Assembly: GCA_022495995.1 (NCBI GenBank)
Contig: JAFEMH010001234.1
Span: 310,001 to 374,000, forward strand
Reading direction: 5' to 3'
DNA: 64,000 nucleotides
Source: Adenophora triphylla var. japonica
Taxonomy: Eukaryota > Streptophyta > Magnoliopsida > Asterales > Campanulaceae
Shown: piece after piece, positions 1 to 10,862 of the stretch
How the letters are laid out: every line of letters begins with the position of its first letter
How positions within the stretch are numbered: the first letter of the stretch is position 1
Made by a program: the position numbers and the translations under genes
Notes under the pieces: generated by a model
Told to the model about the DNA's origin: nothing
The model's database searches: none
What the model saw: the letters and a program-made list of their open reading frames with translations, nothing else

Positions 1-720
1 CGGTGTCCTGGAGATAACGGTTCCAGGCACCTAGAAAGTCCTGGCATTTTTACGGGCACAGGGAGGGGCGGCGGCATGGAGATAACGGTTTCAAGTCGCA
101 AAACCTTGCAGTTTGAAGATAACGGTTTCAAGTCGCGGTGTCCTGGAGATAACGGTTCCAGGCACCTAGAAAGTCCCGGCATTTTTACGGGCACAGGGAG
201 GGGCGGCGGCTTGGAGATAACGGTTTCAAGTCGCCAAACCTTGCGGCTTGGAGATAACGGTTTCAAGTCGCGGTGTCCTGGAGATAACGGTTCCAGGCAC
301 CTAGAAAGTCCCGGCATTTTTACGGGCACAGGGAGGGCCGGCGGCTTGGAGATAACGGTTTCAAGTCGCCAAACCTTACGGCTTGGAGATAACGGTTTCA
401 AGTCGCGGTGTCCTGGAGATAACGGTTCCAGGCACCTAGAAAGTCCCGACATTTTTACGGGCACAGGGAGGAGCGGCGACTTGGAGATAACGGTTTCAAG
501 TCGCCAAACCTTGCGGTTGGAGATAACGGTTTCAAGTCGCGGTGTCCTGGAGATAACGGTTCCAGGTGCCCAGAAAAGTCCCAATTTTTTATGGGCGAGA
601 AAGGGGCGATGCCTTGGAGATAGTGGTTCCTTGGCACCAAACCTTGCGGCCTGGAGAGTGCAATTCCAGGCGCGGCGACCTAGAGAGTGCAATTCTAGAC
701 GCCTAGAACCTTGTGGCATG
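1..720 (+). repeat. Tandem repeat array of E1, unit about 134 bp
   Basis: About five copies of a GC-rich unit follow each other; the marker CGGTGTCCTGGAGATAACGG begins near 1, 136, 270, 405 and 537. Each unit contains smaller copies of a GGAGATAACGGTTTCAAG core. The array is open in one frame from 76 to 747, but this only reflects a repeat length free of stops. Copies are nearly identical at the left and degenerate after about 580. Tandem repeats in this position are characteristic of Tat/Ogre 3' untranslated regions. Confidence 0.85.
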
Positions 721-729
721 AAGAAGCTA

Positions 730-1361
730 GTATCAGGCAAAAGGTGATTATCGCAAGCCAGAATTGATCTAGCGCAGTGTCTTGAAGATACCTCGGCCAG
801 AAAGGTGTGATCACGCAATGCATGTCGCCGGTGACTCTAACAATGGAGTAAGGCTGCCTAAAGACAAGCCTCACTCTTTTGGAGGGAGTAGTATGTATAT
901 AGATAAGTGAAAGGGAAGGAAGTCTTCGATGAACTATCGAAGCAAAAATGGCGACATAACAAAGGAAAAATTTAAAACAAATAACAGTAAACAGAGTAAT
1001 GACATTTAAAGTACAGAGTTGAAGTCGCACCGCGACATTCAAAAAACCAAGATAGGCATCAAAGGAGCATTTATGAAAGAAAATTAAAGTCAAAGCAAGT
1101 CGCTAATAGCGACATCTAACCATGCATAGAGGCAGAAGATAAAAGTACGCGCTGCAAACCGCGACATTATAATAAGGCATAAACTCGCGAACTGCGATCC
1201 CACAAGTCATGTCAAAGTGTTTAAGTCGCAAACCGCGACACCATACCAAAAACAAGTTTCAATGTTTAAGTCGCAAACCGCGACATCCCAAAAAGCAATA
1301 AAAAGTAAATTGTCTGATGCAAACCAAAAAAGATTGTTTTCAAAGAGAGGAGCAATATTTT
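730..1361. other. Non-coding spacer of E1 with GTCGC/GCGAC dyads
   Basis: No gene is seen. The stretch holds at least five short inverted repeats of the form AGTCGC-n-GCGACA, near 1023, 1096, 1224 and 1267, with single GCGACAT motifs near 945 and 1166. On the minus strand it would be the 3' flank of the antisense gene ending at 1362. Confidence 0.6.
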
Positions 1362-3847
1362 TCAAGGAGCAGATGGCTGATTCCCGCTGGTGGAGGTTCT
1401 GGCAGCACGGAGAGCTTCGCGAGCAGCATCTTTGGCGGCCTTGAGAGCTTTTCCCTTCTCACCAATCAAATCCACCCACATCGTCAAGGCATCCTTGTCG
1501 ACCAGTGGAGGAGGAGTCCAAACCAGCTTGCCCAAGAGCTTGTCTTCTGCGGCCAGGGCCTTGAGCTCGCTCTCCTCGTAAGGGACAATGGAATGGCCGC
1601 GGCGGCAAAAATCGCTATAGATTGGCTCAGATCCCCACATGGCGAGAAGCTCAGGAGTAATGGCCAGGATTTCCTCCTCAGAACTTGCCGCTGCCGCCCG
1701 CATGGCGTGGAGTAAAGCTTTGTCATACATATCCATTGCGTTAGACTCCGCTTTTTCTTTGTTTGCGGCTATTTCATTCACCAGCTCATCAACAGAAGTC
1801 GCCTTGGCCAGGTTCTCGGCCTCTAAGGCCTTAATATTTTCTTCCGACCGCAGCTTTAGAGTAGAGATCTTGTCCTTCAGCTCCTTCTTTTCGTTCTCGC
1901 CAGACTTAAGGGCCTCCGACATCTTCAGCTTTTCGCCTTGAAGAGCGGCTAACTCCTTCTCCATCTCCACACACCTATTCTTATATTTCTCTATATCAAC
2001 CAAAGCTCGCTTGCGAGCTTTATCCATCTTCTCAGATTCACGAACCGCACGAATGTATTTTTTCCTAAACCAATGCAGAGTACTGGTAATCTGTAAAAAG
2101 TTTGGGAAAAGAGTTAGCACTCTAAGAAGAATGATAACGCTTAAGTGAAATAAGAAGCAAAAATGCTTACCCCACAGATTTGGAGGCCGGCCAAGTTCAG
2201 GGACAGATCAATGTCCTGTTCAACGACTTCGTCTATTACCACTTTGTCGCCTATACGCTCAATAATACTGGCACCAATGAGGCTATTGTCAGGGTCGAGG
2301 GAATGAATATCAAAACCTCGCAGCTTGGGAACTGAGGCAATCTCCACACTAAGATCATAAAAACCTTCCCTGTCAGAGGGCATCTCAAACCCCTATTTAA
2401 GCCAGCTCACGAGCTCGGCCTCGGCCTCAGTTGATTCTTCCACGGCCTCTGGATCCTCCTCGGTGCGACCCCTTTTGTGGGGGCGGGAACCAACGGGTTG
2501 GGGGGAAATGGCCGGCGGGATGAACTTTTCAACAGCTACATCAGCTTCTTTCTCATCGTTCTCCTCTTCCATCTCTTCATCTCTCAGTGACATGGTGGAT
2601 GACTACATCGGGGTTTTAGCCCTACTGGATTTTTTGGCATGGCCTGCGGCTTTCTCGGCGACAACCGCTGATTTCTCGCGGGCAATAGCCTCCGCGTCAT
2701 CCCCATGTCGAGAAACTGGGAGCTCCAATTCCGCAATCTTTGAAAGGTCGGTTTGGCGAGCATTGGTAAGTCGCCTCCGGCGACTATCAGACTTAGCAGC
2801 AGCAGCGGCACGTCTATCAGACACATCCATGAGGCGAAATCCTGAATTAGAGTGAAATGTTTAGTAAAGGGAAAAAAGAAAAGTAAAGGTAGAAGGGATA
2901 GAGGCGAGATACATACTTAGAACTTCATACATAGTCTTGCAACAGCGACCTTTTAGCTGGCAAGGTCCGCACTCAGCAGCAAAACAGTTTTCGTAGTGGA
3001 GGTCCCAACCAGGATAGGGATCAAGTGGTTCAATAATTAAACGAGACTCATTATCGGGGTAATAGTAATCGGGAAGGCCAACTTGTCTAAGCAGCGAAGG
3101 GCGAGATAAGATATCCCGCCACGAGAATAAAGCCAATCCCGTGTCGGTGGCATCACCTAAAACCTTAAAAATCTTTGCCTTTAATCTAGTATCACTGGCG
3201 ACTAGGGCATTACGGGTTTCTATTTTAGGGTTGATGTCGCCAAGATCAGATGGATGGGTCCAACCTATGCGAGATGTGATTAAAAGAGGATTTGATTGCC
3301 AGTTGTGAACTTTCCTAGGCAATGGGGTCAGGAGTCTAGGTTTTTTGTATTTGATAGAAAGACGATTTTCGATAACACCTTCCCTCTGAGATACGGCGGT
3401 GTAACCATCGAATAGATTGATAAGCAAGGGGACAGAAGGTTCTTGTTTCAGAGCTCGGCAGATCACTAGGTAGCACGTGAGGACCCTAATCGCGTTCGGG
3501 TGGAGGTCAACTATGGCGGCATGAGATTTGAACAAAACGGCAACAATGAAAGGATCAATGGGAATCCTTAAGCCGACATCTAATTGGGAGGGAAAAACAA
3601 TGATACCGTCATTCCTATGCCGCATAGCGGCAAGAGACAAGTCTCCAGTATATGGTTCTACATGGTAAATATCGGGGTTAATTTCGTACTTGACATGATA
3701 CTGAGTTTGGAAATCCGTGTAAGACGAGCTGCTAGATCCGGCGACCTCAGGGTTGGAAGAACCCTGCAAGATAGGTGGTCGCGTTGAAGTCTCAACTGCC
3801 AGGGTATCCAAGACATCATGGCTGGAGGTTGAGTTGGAGGAAGACAT
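1362..3847 (-). pseudogene. Antisense gene of E1: plant-transposon domain plus coiled coil, two in-frame TAG codons
   Basis: A three-exon gene reads against the retrotransposon: 3847-2917, 2841-2171 and 2090-1362, with GT-AG introns of 75 and 80 bp and matching phases, giving 777 codons. Exon 1 (about 310 residues) contains a hydrophobic block near residues 85-170 (GLRIPIDPF, then LHPNAIRVL) resembling the putative gypsy-type plant transposon family Pfam PF04195. The middle is acidic and low-complexity (EEMEEENDEKEAD) with a basic stretch; the last 240 residues are a K/E-rich coiled coil. TAG codons interrupt the frame at codon 390 (2605-2603) and codon 460 (2395-2393), so it is called a pseudogene although nothing else is broken. 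The function of this family is not known. E3 carries a related gene without stops. Confidence 0.7.
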
Positions 3848-4770
3848 GACCTGTGGATGGAAGTGAGGACTAAGTAAATTGGGGGCTGCGGGATAGTGTC
3901 AGAAAATTCAGATTCAGAGAGACAGAAGTCGCAGACGTGAGTGTGGGGTGCAAAGTTGTGTAGAAAGTGTGCATGGGAGCAGATTCGTGCAAGAAAGGGG
4001 GACCCCAAATTTCTAAGACATTCAGGATGGCGGCATTCGCTCCATGCCGCCTAAGAATAAAACAGAGATTTCCGAGCGAGATCTGGGCCCATGTCCCTAT
4101 CTCTTGTTCTCTAAAACCTCCCCACTTATTTTGCTTTAGCCAAGATTGACAATTTTTAGAAAGTAATTTTGTACTAGCCATCGCGTGGGATAGGTAAAAG
4201 CGAGAATTCAAGCGAGAACTCAAGCGAAAATGCAAGCGAGAATTCAAAACTTTGAAGTAATTACCTGGAGATTTGCAGGAAGGAAGGAAGGCTTGAAGAA
4301 GTAGTTGGTAAGAGGGTCGGAAGGCTATGTACGCCACTAGTTCTCTTTGAAAATGCCCTGAGATAGTCTGGAATAGGTAGAGAGCGCAGAGAAAGGGTCA
4401 CCGGAAATCGGAACACCACTGGTCTCTGGAAACGGAGGATCGAATGAGTAAGGATGGGTGAAGTAGGTTTGGAAGAGGGTTTTTAAGCTCCAAAATGGTA
4501 GGAGTGGAAAGGTTTTGGGGGATTTCCAAGGAGTAGTTAAGAGAGTGTGGTTTTTGAAATTCCCCCCATTATTGTGAGTATTAATTGGGAAAGACGGCTC
4601 GATTTCCAAGGAAAGTGTATGGCTGCCAAACCGTCTGACTTGACCCCGAATCGACACGTGTCATACAGATGGCGGTTGAGCCTCGTTTCTCGCCAAAGCG
4701 GGCAAAAAACCGCGAGAATCATCCGGCAACAGAGGAAGTTCTCGCCTGGACCATAAATAGTCCAAGGCTT
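3848..4770. other. Upstream flank of the E1 antisense gene, no gene
   Basis: Between the antisense start codon and the polypurine tract no convincing coding sequence is seen on either strand; open frames here are short and lack recognisable domains. The region should contain the antisense promoter. A short tandem run of GCGAGAATTCAAGC-like words lies at 4198-4245. Confidence 0.5.
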
Positions 4771-4785
4771 GAACTTGGGGGCTTC
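4771..4785 (+). promoter_or_regulatory. Polypurine tract of E1
   Basis: The G-rich run GAACTTGGGGGCTTC directly precedes the TG that starts the LTR, as expected for the plus-strand primer of reverse transcription. Related tracts end in GGGGGC just before the 3' LTR of E3. Confidence 0.65.
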
Positions 4786-5544
4786 TGATGCGATCGTATA
4801 AAATGGATTGGGCCCAAGTATTAGGGATTAGGCCCACTAGCTAGTCATGGGCCGAGCCCATTGGACTTGGGCCATCCAAGAGAATTGTGGCAGCGGAGCG
4901 ACACTTTATTCTTAGGCGACATGGGCGTAAATGAGGCAACGGTAAGAAGGCGCGTGAGAGTACAGCCACGAACGCAATAGGGTCATGCGAGAAACATGGC
5001 GGAATGGCTGCAGTTCATCATGGTCGTGTGTATGAAGGGAACCCCCTCCACGTGGAACATCCGGCTTGAGGCGACATTTAGAATGTCGCCCTCTTTCTTT
5101 TGGTTGTCGCTAACGCGACATGGGCACTTAGGCATTCCTGGGGCCTAGTTCCGATTGGCGCCTGCGCCCCTAACCCTAGCCGCTTGTGATGGGTGATTGA
5201 TGTGACAAGGTGAATAGTGAAAACCCACTAACTTGAGGTTGGTTGGGAACCCTACTTGGATGATTGACAAGTGTCCCCCCTCCCATGTGCAAGACACATG
5301 GGGGGCTTGGGAGTATAAAAGGATGAATAGTGTCATTTGCATGGGTATGTCTCTCTCTACTCTCTCTCTCTCTCTAGGGTTTCCATTGATATTGTGATCA
5401 CCTTGTTCATCTAACCTCATTCTCACGCCGGAGGGGGTTCGCCGGAGTCACCCCCGGCCTAGTTTACGGGTGTTTTCGTGTGTAGGCGATCAATCAAGCG
5501 GAGGAGGCAGCCGGAGTATCTTGTTCACGTCAGTTTCCTGTGCA
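4786..5544 (+). mobile_element. 3' LTR of E1
   Basis: The LTR runs from TGATGCGATC to CCTGTGCA (759 bp). It has a TATA box at 5313, a CT-rich stretch around 5346-5376 and several GTCGC/GCGAC dyads (5070-5092 and 5106-5120) that match those in the element interior. The right boundary is inferred from the CA end and is less sure than the left, because no second LTR is available. Confidence 0.65.
5313..5320 (+). promoter_or_regulatory. TATA box of the E1 LTR
   Basis: GTATAAAA follows a GC-rich segment and lies about 25-35 bases before a CT-rich leader, the usual position of a U3/R boundary in a plant LTR. Confidence 0.55.
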
Positions 5545-5683
5545 ACCATTTTTTATGGCAGCATCAATGCTCTTCAATACCTTGTGGACTCTAAATACTC
5601 ACGACTGCATAGATAGAAATTCATGGCCAATGATGGGAGCTGCTTATCACACTCTACACCATGTCACATACAAGAGTAACTAT

Positions 5684-6110
5684 CACTAATAGAAACTGAT
5701 GATTTAACGATGGAGATTTCCGTCTGTATATAACAGATTCCGTCGGTAATATTGATTTATCGACAGAAATGATCTGTTGAATTCTGTTGGTAATATTCTG
5801 TTGGTAATAACGACGTAGTATTCCGTTGGTAGTACCGACGGCTAATCCGTCGGTAGAAACCAATAATTTGTCGTAGATTGTCCGTCGGTAAAAAAATATT
5901 TGTCGTACGATGTCCGGCGTTATCGCTGGAGATTACCGATGGACTTTTCCGTCGATAATATTATAGCCACCGACGGATAAATGTCGGCAAACTGGTAAAT
6001 TTATTTTTTTGACTTAATATTGATGTAGTATTCCGTCGGTAATATTATCATTAGTTTTTTAAGAATTTACCGACGGACAGGTCATTCGGTAAATTGTTCA
6101 TAATTTAAAA
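5684..6110 (+). mobile_element. CACTA-type transposon fragment with CCGTCGGTA repeats
   Basis: The segment opens with CACTAATAGAAACTGATG, like the terminal CACTA inverted repeat of En/Spm transposons, followed by about ten direct and inverted copies of the short motif CCGTCGGTA (for example 5732, 5838, 5881, 6027, 6069). Dense subterminal repeats of this kind are the transposase-binding region of CACTA elements. No opposite terminus was found, so this is a truncated end. Confidence 0.6.
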
Positions 6111-6497
6111 AAAAATCTAAATTATTTAAAAATCCACCTGCAACCTGCTCATATTCAAATACCAAAATACTAGCATTCAAATCCCAAAATACCAACATCC
6201 AAATACAACTCAATCAAACATTCACCAAAAACATATTAAAAAAACAAAACAAAAACAAAAACAAAACAAATTCAACATTCATCAAAATCATAAAACCAAC
6301 ATAAAAACTACTTAAATTTGATTATAAGCCAAATAAAAAAAAGTTTAATGACCACGACCGCCATCACCACTTCATGTCAAAGACTTTACTACTATATCGC
6401 TTAGCAACTAATTTTTTTGAAAGTATTCTTTATCTGAATCTCTAAAAATCTGGGCCTGAATATTTGTTACACAAAAATAGTACAAGTAGTTAATATA
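6111..6497. other. AT-rich spacer, no gene
   Basis: The sequence is A-rich and low-complexity with no open frame of note, no repeat unit and no transposon terminus recognised. Confidence 0.6.
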
Positions 6498-6818
6498 TCC
6501 CTCCGTCCCACTTCAAGGGTCCTATGATAGTATTTCACGCTTATTAAAAAAATGAATAAAGAATTGCAAGTGGATAGAAGATTAAAGAAAATAGAATGTA
6601 AAAGTTAAAACATTTATGATAAAATCTCTTTTGATTATTTATTTTGTAAATATGTTAACATTATAAGGGCATAATGAATTGTTTTTTTTTTGTAAATATA
6701 TTTACATTATAAGGGTATAAATGTCTGAAATACTGTTCAAAATTTGCCATTTATGAAATGTGAATCTTAATCTGGGACAGATCAAAAGGGAAAGTAGGAC
6801 TTTAAAGTGGAACGGAGG
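6498..6818. mobile_element. Stowaway-type MITE (left part), split by E2
   Basis: The element starts with TCCCTCCGTCCCAC after a TA and reaches GGAACGGAGG at 6818, where E2 is inserted. The missing last bases GAG and the TA are found at 23325-23329 after E2, so the original MITE was about 324 bp. It shares its interior with the MITE at 27444-27801 and with the one interrupted at 44613. Confidence 0.85.
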
Positions 6819-8577
6819 TGTAAGTACTCCAATTTGAGCTTGTTAGAATTTTCGTTAGAAAATTAACGAAAGTTATAACATTTCTAACAATTCCTAACTA
6901 TCCTAACATTTCTAACAAAGTAAGGGTAAAATGGGCATTGTTATTTAAGGTTAAACCTTAAAAAGAATCCTAAAAAGAAAAACAAAAGAATAAAACCACA
7001 AATAGCAATGCTGGAAACATAATCTGGCTGGTCAATTTGAATTTTGAAAAAGATTATTCCTTGTGTCCAAAGCCTGAAGCAGCAATTAATGAACAGTGCA
7101 CGCGACTGGATCCATCCGCGCGGACATGTTTGTATTTTCAGGAGGGCTATAAATTGAGCCCTCCAGTCACAAAAATAAGGAGGAAGAACACAATAGCAAC
7201 GAAGTTCTGGCGAAATATAGAGAGAAAACAGTGAGAATTCTCAAAGAATTGTCACCTTTTTCTTTCCAATCTTTCCCAACTCATACTCATCCACTCACTC
7301 TCATATTAAAGCCCTAAACACTCATACACTCAAGCCAAACACTCAAGAACACAAGGAAGATTGGTAAACCCTCCTCTTCCTAACCCTAAATCTCATCCAT
7401 GCATGCATCTTCAAACTACAAAATGTAGTTCTTTCATCTTCTTTCTCTAGATCTAAGAAGATCACCATGGAAGACCATCTCCATGGATGATCTTCTACAA
7501 AGATCAACATTATTTTCAAAGCTTTTCTTGTTTACTTGCAAAAATGCACTTTCAAAAACCCTAAAAAACCATTTTGAAGCACTAAATCTTGATTTCAAAG
7601 GGTAAAATCCCCCTCCCCAAGCAAATGAAATGCTTAGTCCTAATGTACCCCAAGGATGGTTTGGTATAGTTGATTCACCACTAAAATGTCTAGTGATCAC
7701 TAACCAAAACCTAGGGAAATGGGGACAAGCATGGATGCAAAACCCCCCTTAAAATCATATTTTCTTTCTTGAGAAGTTGCTGTCCAGTAGCAAATTTCTC
7801 AGACCTCAGTCCATGGTCTTAATTTTTGGACACAGATGAACTTGGAATTTGGTGTTGACTACAAAACACTTTTTGTAGCCAACATCCAGAGCTTTCCAGA
7901 CATATTTTTACCTTATTTTTTGGGTGAGTAAAACTCCTCTTTTCAATTTTTCTTTCAGAGGCTAGTTCATCAGCTTCTGGGAATCCAGATCTCATATCTG
8001 AGGTTTCCAGAAGGTTTTGACCCCTCAAATCTTCTCCAAAATGGAAATTTCTTTCACACAAAGTTTATTCAAGGAGTCTAGAGAAACTTTCATTCTCTGA
8101 GTTCATCCAGATTATGAAGTTTTAGGACCCTTGAATCCATTTCAAAATCAGGTGTCTGCTGCCATTTTCTTCTGGCAGAAGTGACTTCTCAACTTCAAAA
8201 GGTTTTTTGAGTACCAAATCTCAAACCAAAAATTCTCCAAAAAATCATGGGATCAGTTTAAAGTCTTAAAAAGACATCCCAATTTTTACTTTTTCCAGTT
8301 TCAACTTATTTTGGCCAAAACACACACACACACACACACACAAATGATTTTCAGCTTGGAAGACTCGTTTTACGAGGCGCGTCGGGTGCACACTAACGTC
8401 CTTCCCGACGCGTAACATGACCTCCGAACCTAAATCTCTGATCTCGGGCTTTTTTCAAAGTTTTGCCCTTCAAAATTAAAATGGCGTGGCGACTCCGTTT
8501 TTTCCGGTTTTATTTGGTTTTTCAAAGAAACGCGAAAATCGAATTTTTCCCGCGAAAAAGGCAACACCATCGTTACA
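6819..8577 (+). mobile_element. 5' LTR of E2
   Basis: The LTR is 1759 bp, with TGTAA/TTACA ends. A GTTAGAA/TTCTAAC-rich head, a TATA box at 7148, and a long R-U5 with a (CA)n run near 8322 can be seen. It differs from the 3' LTR mainly in a cluster of about 14 changes at about 7004-7135; elsewhere only about five differences were counted. Confidence 0.95.
7115..7154 (+). promoter_or_regulatory. LTR core promoter: TCCGCGCGGA palindrome and TATA box
   Basis: The palindrome TCCGCGCGGA (7115-7124) lies 23 bases before TATAAAT (7148-7154). The same palindrome precedes TATA-like boxes in the 3' LTR (21858) and upstream of both antisense genes (16055 and 19354), which suggests a shared control site. 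Confidence 0.55.
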
Positions 8578-8578
8578 G

Positions 8579-8596
8579 TGGCGACTCCGCTGGGGA
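8579..8596 (+). promoter_or_regulatory. Primer-binding site of E2
   Basis: TGGCGACTCCGCTGGGGA starts one base after the LTR. It is complementary to a tRNA ending in GAGTCGCCA; Ogre elements are known to use a tRNA-Arg primer with such an end. Confidence 0.8.
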
Positions 8597-10035
8597 CTAA
8601 GCTTTTTAATAAAAAAATGGTATTCGGTATATTGGTGGAAACCATTAAATTTCCCGTTATCGCCTCCTAACACGAGTCGGGGATAAATTGTGGTCTAACA
8701 ATCCCACGTACCGGTATCACCGTTTTCAAAAAAAAAAGCTTTTGAGGGTCAAGCTTCCGTCCCGGCTTTGAAAATCATTTTTGTGTGTGTGTTGATTTTT
8801 GCACAGTTTTCATGTTGTTTTGGCCGCCTCGGAGAAAGTCAAAATGTTGACTGTCGGAATAATGTCCCTAACTGTCGGAATTTTCATGCTTACGTGCTTA
8901 TGTGCTCATAAAAAAAAAATTCAAAAAAAAAGAAAATTTCCAAAAAAAAAATCATGCATCATATTTTTAAGACACATAAAAAAAAATTTCTATTTTACTC
9001 AGAAAAAGAATATAGACTGCTTGCACACTACGCGCACGTGACCGTACACTGCACACTACGTCCTTAACCCGGGGAAATCCTTGTCGCGGTCCGTTTGGTC
9101 TTATTACGCCTCTCGGATGAGCACAGGACTACCCAAACATCCCATGGAGCCTCGTGTCGACCATGCACTTGTCCGTGACACACTTTGTCCGAGACCCGGT
9201 TGGTTTTTAGTCTGGTCTGTGTCATGCCCTGTCCGTGTATAGACCTTTCCTTTCAAGCCTTTGTCGGCATACCGACTCAATATCTCTCGGGTCCCTAATC
9301 AGTCGCTAATCAGTCGAAGTTCTGCCGGTTTTCCGCCGCAGACTTTGACCAAGATATTGACCGGCGCCTTGACTTCGGCTCTGACTGGCACAAATTATAC
9401 ACTGACTCCCAGCATTGACACTGAGTCATCAAGGATTAACGGTTATTCCATGCCTAATTACGGCTTAACTGACGATAAGTCAAGATCAATAGCGGACATT
9501 TATCAGTCCAAATCATGCCGACTTTTCGTCGAGCCCTCGGACACGATCTTGACTCTGACGTCAGCTTTGTCCGTAATTTACATCGAATGCTCGTTAAGAC
9601 TCGATTACCCGCCAGACTTCTAGGATCGTTTTTCTTTCGGTCGGTGGGACCCGCTTGCCCTATAGGACCCTCGCCCGGGGCTGTCCACCCTGGGAGGTCG
9701 AAATACAGGTGGAATACGAGGGGCTTATAGACGTAGTGACGGGGCCCACTGATCCAGGAATCAGAGTAGTTTGCGAAAAAAGAAGAGCAATCTTTTCCAA
9801 CCGATTAGGTTAATAAAACATGTTTTAAGTAAACGTGAACAAATAACTGCATGTTGCATGAGCCAAAAGCCCAAACACCTACCCTCCTTCCATTCCCAGA
9901 CATCTGAACCTTCGTGTCCTTTCCCCCGCAGCTCCACACAAAGCTTGGTTTCGGGCACCGGGTCACCGTTTGATCAGTTGGGAAGAGTCAAGCGCATCGT
10001 CAGCTTCGCCATTTGTTCCGACTCCGGGTTTCAGA
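8597..10035 (+). other. Long untranslated leader of E2
   Basis: No domain is recognised. The first part is A-rich; the part after about 9040 is more GC-rich and full of GTCCG and TGACT words. An open frame at 9261-9623 lacks a usable start and any recognisable motif and is probably chance. Ogre elements usually have a long leader with an extra gene before gag; none is seen here. Confidence 0.55.
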
Positions 10036-10862
10036 ATGTCTGCATCAGCCGGTAATGATGGGGATAACGTTGCTCCGTCCTCCAAAATCCCTCAGACAGA
10101 CCAGTATTGGATCCAGTTGGTAGAACAAATGAGACTTCGACATGAGGCTCAAATTGATGACCTACTGGGGGTAGTCGCAAGTCATGGTTTGACTATCAGT
10201 CTCAATTCCGATGGCACCTTTACCGCAAAGACAGAAGAAGGTTCTCCTCCTCTTCTTAATAGTCCCGGATACATCAAGATGCTACCCCAAGATTCCTATA
10301 TTTCCACCGCCGGGACTCCTGCCCGCCGACTTACAGGGCAACTGGCCCCCAAAACAAGCGGTCGGGACGAAAGAGTTCGGTATCGTCGCCAAGTTGTCCC
10401 CTCTCAAAGTGATGGTCCCACAAATATCGCCTGAGTGATGAAAATCAGGAAACGATTAAAGAAATATGGTCAGCCATCAAATCCCTGGAAGAACGCCAGA
10501 GCAGACGGCTCTGGATTGAAGAGGCCACACGCCACTTTGGGACCTTAACAATATCCCAACTGACTGGGGCTGCCTTGAAGGACAAACATATGCCCGTTCC
10601 CCGGGACCTCACTATCTCTCATTATCCGGCGGAGTCCAATCACTCGCTACCAGACGAGCCCAGCAGCAGATCCCCTCGGACCAGTTCCACTCAAAGTCAT
10701 TCCAGCACCGCTCAACCTGAGGTCCCAAATCCGCCACCAGCGTGGAACACATTTGGTGGGATATTTGTGACTGTCCCGACTGCCTTGAAAGGGACTATCA
10801 AGACTGGATACACGAGGACCGTCCTCCTAAGAAAAAGAAAATTTCCTCCCAGCAAAAATTGA
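10036..10862 (+). pseudogene. gag remnant of E2
   Basis: The ATG at 10036 opens a frame whose first 60 residues (coiled, LVEQMRLRHEAQIDDLL) resemble the start of an Ogre Gag. It stops at 10434; similar-looking sequence continues in another frame to 10862 (ETIKEIWSAIKSLEERQ). The central Gag domain and the zinc knuckle are not seen, so Gag is shortened as well as frameshifted. Confidence 0.5.

Larger units (their letters stand above)
1..5544 (+). mobile_element. Tat-lineage Ty3/gypsy retrotransposon E1, 3' part
   Basis: This is the downstream part of an LTR retrotransposon whose gag-pol lies left of the window. In order it holds a tandem-repeat block, a stretch rich in GTCGC/GCGAC dyads, a multi-exon gene on the opposite strand, a polypurine tract and one LTR. 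This order (pol, 3' tandem repeats, antisense extra gene, LTR) is typical of the Tat/Ogre lineage, and E2 and E3 in this window repeat it. The 5' end and target-site duplication cannot be checked because the left LTR is outside the window. Confidence 0.75.

Noticed and set aside
76..747. Long open frame of 223 codons on the plus strand
   Set aside because: It is the translation of the tandem repeat; repeated residues such as LEITVSSR only reflect the unit, and no domain is present.
7434..8061. Minus-strand frames in the E2 LTR, repeated in the second LTR
   Set aside because: Present twice only because LTRs are duplicated; no domain or start context.
9261..9623. Open frame in the E2 leader, possibly the extra Ogre gene before gag
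   Set aside because: It lacks a usable ATG at the start, is of low complexity and shows no recognised motif.
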